Assembly (NCBI GenBank): GCA_041391665.1
Contig: JAWKNO010000003.1
Coordinates: forward strand, 2,046,001-2,110,000
Reading direction: 5' to 3'
From: Bacteroidia bacterium
GTDB taxonomy: Bacteria > Bacteroidota > Bacteroidia > J057
Length of the DNA stretch: 64,000 nt
A program made the translations under genes and the position numbers. Under the pieces are notes generated by a model that saw only the letters and a program-made list of their open reading frames with translations, searched no databases and had not been told where the DNA came from. Below are positions 28,359-37,114 of the stretch, piece by piece; the stretch's first letter is position 1; every line of letters starts with the position of its first letter.

Positions 28359-31300
28359 ATGGAAGTCCGAAAAATCAGTGCTGCTCATTTGATCCTTCTT
28401 TCCGTGGGAATGGTTGTATTTCTTCTGCTTTCCGGGCAAAAACCTTCGGGCGGAGAAGCTGAAATCTTTTATAAGCAAGGCCAAAAACGCTGGATTGCAG
28501 GGCAGTATGATAGTGCCTATACATTTTTTCGCAAAGCCCAGTCCCAGGCAAAAATCGAAAACAACCAGCGGCTATGGGCACAGTCCATGCAGTTTGCAGG
28601 CGTGTATCTCACCCGTCAAATGCAGGTTGAGGCAGCAACAGCCACCCTTGACAGTGTGATTGCCCTTTCAGGTGTTTTCGACCCGCTTACTCCCTTCATC
28701 CTTTTTGCCCGAAAAGAACGCGCCTACCTAGACATGGCGACAGGCGATATCTCCGGAGCCGCAACCCGATACCAGCAACTCGCAGCAGATTGTGAAAAGC
28801 TGCCCCCGAAAGGCGACTCCATCCGCGCTACAGTATATGAGGGGCTTGGTCAGGCCAATTTTTACCTGGGCGAGTACAGGAACGCACTGGGTTTTGTTGA
28901 AAAAGCGCTGGGATTGTATAATCAGTCTTCAAAAAAGGACCAGATGCCTGTCGCAGTTTGCCACAATACCCTGGCAATCATGCAGATGTACCTCAGTGAA
29001 TACGAACCCGCTCTGGAAAACTTTCTGACCGCTGTCAACCTCCTGAGCAAAAAACTTGGCCCCGATCACCCCGATGTCCTTCAGGTAAAAACCAATATCG
29101 GTGTGCTTTACAGCGAACTGGGCCTTTTCTGGAAATCGCTGGAATACCACAGAGAGGTTTTAGAGGGAATCGACCGGCTCCAACCTTCTCCCCACCTCAA
29201 TGCTCTCCTCAACATGGGTTCTACACTTATCGCAGTAGGTGATTATGAAGCCGCGCTGAGTTATTTCGAACAAGCCGAAATTTGGCTCAACCGGTTTCCC
29301 GGCATGGCTCCGGAAAGCCGCGCTTATATTGCGCTTAACCGAAGCCTTATTTTCCGGGAAATCAACCAGAGTGAAAATGCGATCAGGTCAATCAGACAAT
29401 CCATACAGATCAATCAATCGATTTTTGGCAAAGATCACCCCGAACTGATTACCGATTATATGCAGGAGGGAAATCTGTATTCACAGGCTGAAAAATACGA
29501 TTCGGCCCTTTATGCCTATGAAAAAGTGTATAATCTCGCCCGGAAACACGAAGGAGAAAAAGCCCTGAGAAAAGGCCACGGACTCTTCCTCATGGGAGAA
29601 ACCAGGGAAAAAATGGGGGAAAAATCCCGCGCATTACAACTATATCATCAGGCTGTAGCGGTTTACAGAGCCAATGGGAATGCCTTTGATGAAGCCAAAA
29701 CACTGGTCTGTATCGCGAATCTGTGGCGAAAAGAAAATCAGCCAGATTCTGCCCTGAAATATCATCAGATTGCCTGGACTGTACTTGTTCCCGAACTTCC
29801 CTTCCAATCATCTACTGACATAGGGGCGCGCAATCACTGGCAAAATCAGTCCCTCCGCGAATGGTTGGTCTCCCGGTCGGAAACGCAGGTCTTTTTTGCC
29901 GAAAAAACAGGGGATATAAATGGCCTTAAAGCCGCACTTGCGAGTGCCGAGGTGTTGTTTAGTATAGGCGACAGCCTTCGGCATTACTACGAATCACCCG
30001 GCTCGGGCAGATATGCGGTGAGAGACGAATTGCCGGTATATGAAATGGCGCTCAATGCTGCATGGCAACTTAGTAAGCTTACCGATGACCAGACATATGC
30101 TGATTGGGCCTTCCAGATCGCTGAAAAAAGCAAATCAGGCATTCTTCGCGACCATCTCCGCGGAATCCGTGCACTTCACTTTGCCGGAGTACCCGATTCG
30201 CTGATTGAAAAAGAACAATATTTCAGGCAACGCCTGGCTGCACTCGATGGAGCGATCCACACCGCCGGAGACGACCCCGATTATGCAGAAGGCCTGAAAA
30301 ACCGGAGATTTGAGATCAATCAATCTTACCGGAACTTTCTTCTGGATATGGAACAACAGTACCCCGAATATTATAAACTGAAATTTTCCGAAAATGTACC
30401 GGGAGCCAAAGAAGTTATGGCACAATTGCTCCCCGGGCAGGCGGTATACAGCTATTTCAGTGGCGGGCATTATATATTTATTTTCCGCATCCAAGGAAAT
30501 GATATGAAGTTTTTTCGGGTGGATAATACGATACAATTACGGCAGGAACTTAAAAACTGGCTGGATTTTATCGGCCATCCGCCATCCGAAAAAGAGCCGG
30601 TTGCCCCCATGGCAGCAGTCTCTCTTCACCTTGCACAGACTCTTCTGCCAGGTCTGTCAGATGATTTTTCGCGGCTGCTGATTATTCCTGACGGCGAACT
30701 GGGGTATCTGCCTTTTGAGAGTCTTCCGCTTACAAATCCGGCAGATACGACCTTTCGCAACTGGGATTTCCTCACAAAACAATACACGGTATCGTATGCT
30801 TATGCTGCATCCATCTGGCTTGAACAAAATCGCGAGAAAGATCATCATTCGGCTACCTACTATGGTTTTGCTCCTGCTTTTTCACAGAGTTTGCCCTCAG
30901 AAACCCGGGGAAATTTCAGCCCACTGACACACAATCAGGAGGAGGTAAAACAAGTTGCCCGGCTTTTGAAAGGAAAAGCACTTACCGGTGCCGAAGCAAA
31001 GGAAGCCACCCTGAAAGCGTTGGATACGCGGCCTGCTATTCTCCATTTTGCGACACATGCCATTGCCGACGAGACTGATCTGATGGATTCCGGGATATTT
31101 TTTGAAAATGACAGCCTTTCAGGAGAAGACGGAATTCTGCATATATGGGAAATATACGGCCTGATGATCAATAGTCCGCTGACGGTATTGAGCGCCTGCC
31201 AGACCGGTCGGGGACCGTTGCATAAGGGAGAGGGAATCATGAGCCTTGCCCGCGCATTTCAGTACAGCGGGAGTAGCAATATTCTTTCCACCCTCTGGCC

Positions 31301-31595
31301 TGCCGATGACCAGGCAGGAGCGACGCTGACCACCGATTTTTTCCGGTTTCTTGCCCAAAAAGATGCGTCAGCCACAGCCCTCCGGAAAGCCCGCCAGGAA
31401 TGGCTCCAGAGGTCAGACGATTATCATTGCCACCCCTATTTCTGGGCGGGATATGTGTTGATTGGCGAGGGTGGGGAGGTGGCTATCGAAAAATCTGGTA
31501 TGCCTGGGAACATTGGACTCAGCATTTTGAGTGTCATTATTTTGGGACTTATAGGGATTGGGGTACGAAAAATGTGGCGTAGACGCAAAATATAG
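28359..31595 (+). CDS. TPR-CHAT protein B, tandem paralogue
   Basis: A 1078-residue paralogue of protein A with the same order: N-terminal hydrophobic segment (LILLSVGMVVFLLL), TPR array, linker, CHAT domain and C-terminal transmembrane helix (ILSVIILGLIGIGVRKMW). The dyad is kept in LHFATHA (His900) and LSACQTGRG (Cys947). Segments shared nearly word for word with A include GEGIMSLARAFQYSGS and DYHCHPYFWAGYVLIG. Long stretches of the TPR part have diverged, which suggests an old duplication with different inputs. Downstream after 106 bp is a small outer-membrane-barrel gene on the same strand. Confidence 0.85.
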   Translation: MEVRKISAAHLILLSVGMVVFLLLSGQKPSGGEAEIFYKQGQKRWIAGQYDSAYTFFRKAQSQAKIENNQRLWAQSMQFAGVYLTRQMQVEAATATLDSVIALSGVFDPLTPFILFARKERAYLDMATGDISGAATRYQQLAADCEKLPPKGDSIRATVYEGLGQANFYLGEYRNALGFVEKALGLYNQSSKKDQMPVAVCHNTLAIMQMYLSEYEPALENFLTAVNLLSKKLGPDHPDVLQVKTNIGVLYSELGLFWKSLEYHREVLEGIDRLQPSPHLNALLNMGSTLIAVGDYEAALSYFEQAEIWLNRFPGMAPESRAYIALNRSLIFREINQSENAIRSIRQSIQINQSIFGKDHPELITDYMQEGNLYSQAEKYDSALYAYEKVYNLARKHEGEKALRKGHGLFLMGETREKMGEKSRALQLYHQAVAVYRANGNAFDEAKTLVCIANLWRKENQPDSALKYHQIAWTVLVPELPFQSSTDIGARNHWQNQSLREWLVSRSETQVFFAEKTGDINGLKAALASAEVLFSIGDSLRHYYESPGSGRYAVRDELPVYEMALNAAWQLSKLTDDQTYADWAFQIAEKSKSGILRDHLRGIRALHFAGVPDSLIEKEQYFRQRLAALDGAIHTAGDDPDYAEGLKNRRFEINQSYRNFLLDMEQQYPEYYKLKFSENVPGAKEVMAQLLPGQAVYSYFSGGHYIFIFRIQGNDMKFFRVDNTIQLRQELKNWLDFIGHPPSEKEPVAPMAAVSLHLAQTLLPGLSDDFSRLLIIPDGELGYLPFESLPLTNPADTTFRNWDFLTKQYTVSYAYAASIWLEQNREKDHHSATYYGFAPAFSQSLPSETRGNFSPLTHNQEEVKQVARLLKGKALTGAEAKEATLKALDTRPAILHFATHAIADETDLMDSGIFFENDSLSGEDGILHIWEIYGLMINSPLTVLSACQTGRGPLHKGEGIMSLARAFQYSGSSNILSTLWPADDQAGATLTTDFFRFLAQKDASATALRKARQEWLQRSDDYHCHPYFWAGYVLIGEGGEVAIEKSGMPGNIGLSILSVIILGLIGIGVRKMWRRRKI

Positions 31596-31701
31596 CGGGT
31601 CTGATAAAATTTTTTTGCCAGGGTAATTTTTTTAGTATCGTATTATTAGGGAGTATCCCCCTAATTGCCGCTTCACTACTCCAATTACTAATATTTTTAT
31701 T

Positions 31702-32406
31702 ATGATTTCACTCAAGGCAACGATCACTATTATGTTAGTTATTATGACTACATATCTATTTGGTCAGGAGTCGCGCCCAGTCGGTTTTGGACTGGAAATA
31801 CAGCCCAGAGTTGTATCAGAAATTTTTACAAATAGCAATCTGGGGAAATCTTCTTCATTGTTGGGAGGCGCTGTCTCGGGAAATATTTTTTTCGACATCA
31901 CGCCCAATTACACGCTAAAAACAGGATTGGGACTCAACATTCAGCGAATTGATCACAAGGACTACACCTTTATTCTGCCTTGTGATATTGGCACACAGGG
32001 AGTTGATTCTACAAACTCCTGGGGCCAGATTCAAGAAACGATTACCTATATGAGTATTCCGATCTCCAACCGCATTGCTTTTTCCCAAAATGACAACCGG
32101 TTTTATCTTCAGATAGGTGCAGAGGCATTGATCAGAATAAATAATTCGGGCACATTCAGCCTTTATGAGTGTGGCACGAAAACAGATGTTGATATCAGTT
32201 CATCCTACAGCCTTTCCCCGGCACTTGTAACCGGAAACCTTGGCATTGGCTATGAGGCTACACTTGCGGGCTCAGGGAAAATTTATGTCGAACCCAATGT
32301 GGCCTATTCATTTAATACGATTTTTCAGAAAATGTCTACAGATGAGCTTATCAACCATAGCAGATTAATAAATATCGGTATAGCCGCAGGTATTCGTTTT
32401 CGGTAG
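31702..32406 (+). CDS. Small outer-membrane beta-barrel protein
   Basis: A 234-residue exported protein with a signal peptide (about residues 1-21, ending LFGQ). Alternating strand patterns and an aromatic or arginine strand end (INIGIAAGIRFR) fit the OmpW/PorT-like small barrels of Bacteroidota. No named family is recognised. It follows the CHAT pair on the same strand with a 106-bp gap, and a strong terminator comes after it. Confidence 0.75.
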   Translation: MISLKATITIMLVIMTTYLFGQESRPVGFGLEIQPRVVSEIFTNSNLGKSSSLLGGAVSGNIFFDITPNYTLKTGLGLNIQRIDHKDYTFILPCDIGTQGVDSTNSWGQIQETITYMSIPISNRIAFSQNDNRFYLQIGAEALIRINNSGTFSLYECGTKTDVDISSSYSLSPALVTGNLGIGYEATLAGSGKIYVEPNVAYSFNTIFQKMSTDELINHSRLINIGIAAGIRFR

Positions 32407-32427
32407 AAAATAATTATTTACCCAAAT

Positions 32428-32468
32428 AAAAAACGCGCCAGGTGATAATACCCGACGCGTTTTTTTTA
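32428..32468. terminator. Bidirectional intrinsic terminator
   Basis: The arms aaaaaacgcg and cgcgtttttt (32428-32437 and 32456-32465) form a stem flanked by A- and T-runs. It separates the convergent barrel gene and DoxX gene, so it can terminate both. Confidence 0.8.
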
Positions 32469-32480
32469 TTTTCCTGTAAA

Positions 32481-32864
32481 TCAACTCTTCGCAGCAATCG
32501 GCGCTTTGGAAGTGCGCACCCATGCAACAAATCCGGTCAGCGCACCGAGAACAATATTGGCCGGGACGGTTTCATATTCTCCTCTGGAAATATGTAGTCC
32601 AGCAGCCAATACCATGACAGCGATCAGTCCGTATGCGGCATACACCGTCATTTTGGGCTGGATGCGTGTAAGCGAAGGCACAATCAGACCTATGGCGCCA
32701 AGCAGTTCGGCAATGCCCGCAAGGCGGGGTACCCACGACCCGACATCTGACACCCAGGGCATCTGGGTCGCCAACTGGTCAAGCGGAGTGAAAGTTTTGG
32801 TAAACCCTGCGGCGGCAAAAGCCAATGCCAAAAGGCCTTGTACAATCCATGATGCAATGTTCAT
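32481..32864 (-). CDS. DoxX family membrane protein
   Basis: A 127-residue protein with four hydrophobic helices and the DoxX-like first helix (ALAFAAAGFTKTFTPLDQL), followed by RLAGIAELLGAIGLIVP. Its role is unknown; DoxX-like proteins act at the membrane in redox-linked processes. Its start codon is 12 bp from a 27-unit heptamer repeat array, so copy number changes could affect its expression. Confidence 0.85.
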   Translation of the reverse strand: MNIASWIVQGLLALAFAAAGFTKTFTPLDQLATQMPWVSDVGSWVPRLAGIAELLGAIGLIVPSLTRIQPKMTVYAAYGLIAVMVLAAGLHISRGEYETVPANIVLGALTGFVAWVRTSKAPIAAKS

Positions 32865-32876
32865 AAGGGCTAGTTG

Positions 32877-33065
32877 TTAATGGTTATTGGTTATTGGTTA
32901 TTGGTTATTGGCTATTGGCTATTGGCTAATGGCTATTGGCTAAAAGCTAATGGCTAATGGCTAATGGCTAATGGCTAATGGCTAAAAGCTAATGGCTAAA
33001 AGCTAATGGCTAAAAGCTAATGGCTAATGGCTAATGGCTAATGGCTAATGGCTAAAAGCTAATAG
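32877..33065. repeat. 27-unit tandem heptamer array
   Basis: The stretch is 27 consecutive 7-bp units in perfect register: one TTAATGG, four TTATTGG, then mixtures of CTATTGG, CTAATGG and CTAAAAG, ending CTAATAG. No unit is lost or shifted. It occupies most of the 320-bp gap between the divergent starts of the DoxX gene (32864) and the beta-helix gene (33185). The changing unit types imply point changes followed by local copying. Nothing else is seen in this gap. Confidence 0.95.
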
Positions 33066-33184
33066 CCAATGAGCAGATACAATATAGTAATTTCTATGTT
33101 TAAACATCAATTTTTATTTATGAAATTTTCCGGAATTCGTGCTGATCTGTTTATATTGATTACTCTCTCAAAAATTGCCGGAAT

Positions 33185-35116
33185 ATGAATTTCATCACCT
33201 ACCTCTTCCGAATGATTTTGCCGGGAATCATTTTCCCCGCAACCCTATGGGCACAAACGCCCCTGCTGAAAAACCAGTCCCGACCGGGCGATTTTGTCGT
33301 GGAACCGCCTACATTGATCTGTGCCGGCTTTGAGTGGCCGGTCTATGGCGACGAAAACCGAAACGCCACAGTCGCTGTTTCCTATCGCCTCAAGGGCGAA
33401 ACCGTCTGGAAAGAGGCACTTCCCTTGCTCCGCATTGGGGGTGAAAAAATATTTGGCCACGACCAACGCTGGGTTTATACCACACCCCACATGTTTGCCG
33501 GAAGTATCTTTAATCTTGAACCTGGCAGCTACTACGAATGTAGATTTACCCTAACCGATCCCGATGGTACGGAAGGGAAAACAGAAGAAATGGTAACCAT
33601 TCGCACCAAAACAGAACCGCAGCCCTATCCACATGGAAATATCTACCACGTCTATCCGGTCGGTTATGATGGCCCAAAGGAAAGTCCGGCATTTACTGGT
33701 CTCAATGAAGCCTACTATGACGGAGGCAATCTCGGCGACTGGTGGCTGGTGCCCGATCCCCGCGTAAAACCCGGCGATGTGATTCTCGTTCACGCTGGCC
33801 TTTACAAAGGCGACCGGATGAATTATGTAGATCCGCTCGCACTCAATTTTCACGGGACATATGTCCTGACTCAGAAAGGAACAGCAGAGAAGCCGATTAC
33901 TATCAAAGCCGCAGGTGATGGGGAAGTGATTTTTGACGGAGATGGCGCTTATCGCCTCTTTGATGTGATGGCTGCGGATTATCATTTATTCGAAGGAATT
34001 ACCATCCGCAATACTGATATCGCCTTTTACGCCGGACTCAAACACGTCATGGGTTGCAGTGGTCTTACGGTCAAAAGCTGCAAAATCGAAGACGTGGGCA
34101 TTGCAGTAATGACGCATAGCGAAAATTCGAAGGACTTCTACATCGCCGACAACTATATGACCGGGCGCCACGACCCCGATACGCTGATGGGCTGGTACGG
34201 ATTTGAAAATCCCTCACCAATGACTTCCTACTATGCAGTAAAAGTCTATGGCCAAAGCCATGTGATCTGCCACAATAGCATCAAGTACTTCCACGATGGA
34301 ATCTGCGTCGATACCCACGGACTACCTGAAGAAGGACAGGACAAAAAATGTGTATCTATCGACATTTACCGGAATGATATTTTCAACACCTCCGATGACT
34401 TTATCGAGTCTGACGGCGGGGTACACAATATCCGCATATTTGAGAACCGGGGATTTAATGCCTATCACGCAGCGCTGAGTGCACAGCCGATTTTTGGCGG
34501 GCCGGTGTATTTTGTCCGGAATATCTGCTACCATGTGCCCGGTACAGCTTTGAAATATACCATTCGCCCGGCGGGAATTTTCACTTACAACAATACCTTT
34601 TGTATGGAAACCAGTATCAGCGGATTTTCCAACGGACATTTTCGAAACAACCTCTTTATGGGCCCTGAAGACAGCCGTGCGGCGATGAGTGCTACTACAT
34701 ACACAAATTATTCTTCTTCTGATTACAACGGATACAGATATAAAAAGGACGCTAAAATTTCTTACCGGTGGCGGTATCCCATTGACCCTGCACACAATCA
34801 CGCTGCAGACAAAGAACTCACCTGGACAGAGATGTACGGACTGACCGGTGTGGAGGATATTATGGGCTGGGAGACACATTCGGTCGAACTCGACTACGAT
34901 ATTTTCGAAAATGTCCAAAAACCCGACCCTGCCCGGAAGGGATTTGTTTATCCGGTGGGGAACAGCGATTTCCGCCTGAAAAAAGGTGCCGATGCCATTG
35001 ATACGGGGTGTGTTTTACCCAATATCACCGACGGTTTTACCGGAAAATCGCCTGATCTTGGGGCATTGGAATATGGCACACCACCGCCAGTGTATGGGGT
35101 GAGGCTGAAGAAGTAG
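33185..35116 (+). CDS. Exported right-handed parallel beta-helix protein
   Basis: A 643-residue protein with a signal peptide (about residues 1-23, ending LWAQ). A fibronectin-type-like region (about 40-140) precedes a parallel beta-helix (about 190-480) whose turns can be followed: HLFEGITIRNTDIAFYAG, LTVKSCKIEDVGIAVMTHSE, SIDIYRNDIFNTSDDFIESD. The C-terminal GKSPDLGALEYG is typical of such helix proteins. This fold is shared by pectate-lyase-like enzymes and carbohydrate-binding proteins; I cannot assign a polysaccharide-lyase family or identify catalytic residues. There is no T9SS domain. Confidence 0.82.
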   Translation: MNFITYLFRMILPGIIFPATLWAQTPLLKNQSRPGDFVVEPPTLICAGFEWPVYGDENRNATVAVSYRLKGETVWKEALPLLRIGGEKIFGHDQRWVYTTPHMFAGSIFNLEPGSYYECRFTLTDPDGTEGKTEEMVTIRTKTEPQPYPHGNIYHVYPVGYDGPKESPAFTGLNEAYYDGGNLGDWWLVPDPRVKPGDVILVHAGLYKGDRMNYVDPLALNFHGTYVLTQKGTAEKPITIKAAGDGEVIFDGDGAYRLFDVMAADYHLFEGITIRNTDIAFYAGLKHVMGCSGLTVKSCKIEDVGIAVMTHSENSKDFYIADNYMTGRHDPDTLMGWYGFENPSPMTSYYAVKVYGQSHVICHNSIKYFHDGICVDTHGLPEEGQDKKCVSIDIYRNDIFNTSDDFIESDGGVHNIRIFENRGFNAYHAALSAQPIFGGPVYFVRNICYHVPGTALKYTIRPAGIFTYNNTFCMETSISGFSNGHFRNNLFMGPEDSRAAMSATTYTNYSSSDYNGYRYKKDAKISYRWRYPIDPAHNHAADKELTWTEMYGLTGVEDIMGWETHSVELDYDIFENVQKPDPARKGFVYPVGNSDFRLKKGADAIDTGCVLPNITDGFTGKSPDLGALEYGTPPPVYGVRLKK

Positions 35117-35135
35117 CCCCTGGCCCTGATTGCAG

Positions 35136-35861
35136 TTATTTGGAGAATCGCTTGTTTGACAACAGCTTTTCATGAACCCAGTCTTTGTTTGACCGGCTTA
35201 TGGGAATATGTTCCTCCCCGATTGTTATTTCAGAATTATCAAAACTATTAATCCTCGATACGGAAACAATGAAGGACTTATGCACGCGAATAAACTGATC
35301 GTGATCCAGGTTTTCTTCTAAAGCCTTGAGTGGCATCAGCGTCATATATTTTCCATTTTCCGTGTGGATCATCACATAGTTTTGCAGCGACTGGATAAAC
35401 AGGATTTCTGCGGTGTTTATCTTCTCATATTTGCCGTCACATTTGATAAAAAAGTAATCTGGCTCAGACTGAACCGACTCAGCAATATTTTTCTGCTTTT
35501 TAAGCAGGTACAATTCCCTCGCTTTTTTTACCGCCTTGAAAAACCGGTTGAAAGTAATGGGTTTCAGCAGGTAATCTACCACATCAAACTGAAAGGCTTC
35601 CAGGGCGTAATGAGGATAAGCTGTGGTAAGAATAACCGGGGGGAGAGACGACCTGAGATTAAGAAAATCAATACCGGTCATAAAGGGCATTTCAATATCC
35701 AGAAAAATAAGATCAGGCTTTTCCGTCTCCATGAGTTGATCAAGTTCTACCGGGTTCTGAACAATTCCTATCAGTTCGAGGTAATCGACTACCGCCACAT
35801 GACGGGCCAGTCCCTCACATGCCAGCGGCTCGTCATCTACGATTATGCACCTTATTTTCAC
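35136..35861 (-). CDS. LytTR-type response regulator
   Basis: A 241-residue regulator. The receiver domain (residues 1-120) has acidic residues Asp9/Asp10 and the phosphoacceptor Asp55 (LIFLDIEMPFMTG). The LytTR DNA-binding domain covers about 140-238 (INTAEILFIQSLQNYVMIHT, then QFIRVHKSFIVSVSRI). Its start overlaps the end of the histidine kinase gene by 4 bp (ATGA type), so the two are coupled. The divergent TonB-dependent receptor gene is an obvious candidate target, by position only. Confidence 0.93.
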   Translation of the reverse strand: MKIRCIIVDDEPLACEGLARHVAVVDYLELIGIVQNPVELDQLMETEKPDLIFLDIEMPFMTGIDFLNLRSSLPPVILTTAYPHYALEAFQFDVVDYLLKPITFNRFFKAVKKARELYLLKKQKNIAESVQSEPDYFFIKCDGKYEKINTAEILFIQSLQNYVMIHTENGKYMTLMPLKALEENLDHDQFIRVHKSFIVSVSRINSFDNSEITIGEEHIPISRSNKDWVHEKLLSNKRFSK

Positions 35862-36922
35862 GCCAGCTCCAGTTTCAGTTTAACAGTAAATACTTCAGGA
35901 TTTTCAGCAATAATCAGTTCATGTTTATTGGCATATAGCAGTTCCAGCCTTCGTTTTACATTGGACAGTCCGATGCCCGGAGATATTTCAGATCTGCCTG
36001 ATCCTCTGCTGTTTTCAATTTCCAGATAAATAGTCTCTGCTTCACATAAGGCAAGCTGCATCCGTATGAAGTTAGCTTTACCTTTTGCTTTAGAGACATG
36101 TTTGAATGCATTTTCTACAAAAGGAAGGATTATAAAAGGGGCAATCATTACCGCCTGATCCACCTGTTGATTGATATCAAAGGTCAGTTCGGTCTGATCT
36201 TCACGCAGCCTGAGACTTTCCAGTTCGATAAAACCCTCAATAAAATCAAGCTCCTTTCTAAGGGGAATAAACGGGTCATTGCACTCATACAGCTGGTATC
36301 GCAACATATCAGAAAATGAAGCCAGTGCCTCAGCGGCAAGATCAGGATTTTTGTGGATCAGTACATAAATAGAATTGATGGTATTAAACAAAAAATGCGG
36401 GTTGATCTGTGATTTCAGGTATTTCAGTTCTGATTCAAGATTTTCCTTTTGAAGGGTGATTTTTTCCCGCTCGGTATGAATCCAGTTTTTGGCCAGTTTT
36501 ACGCTCATGGCCAGCGTCATGCTTGCCGAAGTCGAAGGCAGGGCTGCCCTTGAGAAGAAAAACATAAAGTCTGAAGGCTCTCTTCCGAAAAGCTGGGCAA
36601 ATGTCTTATCCGAAAGGTATGCGTTTAAATAATAACCTGAGGCTATGAGGGCTGAGCAGGCGAAAATGGTCAGTAAAAGCAGCAGGATATAAACGCCAAA
36701 CTTTCCCCTGGAAAGAAACTTCGGGATAAGATAATACAGATTAAAATAGGCGCCCATAGCCTGAAAAATAATATACCCGATAAATTTTACAGGCAGTTCT
36801 CCGCCAAAAAGATAGGCCCATGAATTTTCCAGACTATCCGTATTGATTACCAGCCAGGTGAGGTGGTAACAGATCCAGAACGGGATATGGTAAATCTTGT
36901 ATTTGTATAACCAGGCGATCAT
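35858..36922 (-). CDS. LytS-like sensor histidine kinase
   Basis: A 354-residue kinase with about four transmembrane helices in residues 5-145 and no extracellular sensor domain. A coiled-coil segment leads into the His_kinase domain with LKSQINPHFLFNTINSIYVL (phosphoacceptor His176). The ATP-binding part has the N box (FVENAFKHVS) and G box (GIGLSNVKRRLELLY). It is upstream of and overlapping the LytTR regulator gene. Such pairs are common one-signal regulators in Bacteroidota; the signal is unknown. Confidence 0.93.
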   Translation of the reverse strand: MIAWLYKYKIYHIPFWICYHLTWLVINTDSLENSWAYLFGGELPVKFIGYIIFQAMGAYFNLYYLIPKFLSRGKFGVYILLLLLTIFACSALIASGYYLNAYLSDKTFAQLFGREPSDFMFFFSRAALPSTSASMTLAMSVKLAKNWIHTEREKITLQKENLESELKYLKSQINPHFLFNTINSIYVLIHKNPDLAAEALASFSDMLRYQLYECNDPFIPLRKELDFIEGFIELESLRLREDQTELTFDINQQVDQAVMIAPFIILPFVENAFKHVSKAKGKANFIRMQLALCEAETIYLEIENSRGSGRSEISPGIGLSNVKRRLELLYANKHELIIAENPEVFTVKLKLELA

Positions 36923-37114
36923 TGAGTGAAATCATGAGATTCCGGCCAAAGTAAGGTTTACTTTCAGATAACCCGCACAACATTGACGAATGGCCTGAAA
37001 TAATTGATAAACGGAAAAATACCAATTAAGTGCTGCATGTCAAGTTTTTCAGGCGGATAGTCAATGCTTTCTGCACAGAGGAAATAAGCGCTTTTATTTT
37101 GTTCAAAAAGCAAA

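Noticed and set aside
25086..31595. Craspase-type (gRAMP with TPR-CHAT) CRISPR system
   Set aside because: There is no gRAMP/Cas7-11-like gene and no CRISPR array near, and there are two CHAT paralogues with membrane helices.
32877..33065. Possible CRISPR array
   Set aside because: The repeat unit is 7 bp with no spacers, and no cas gene is in the window.
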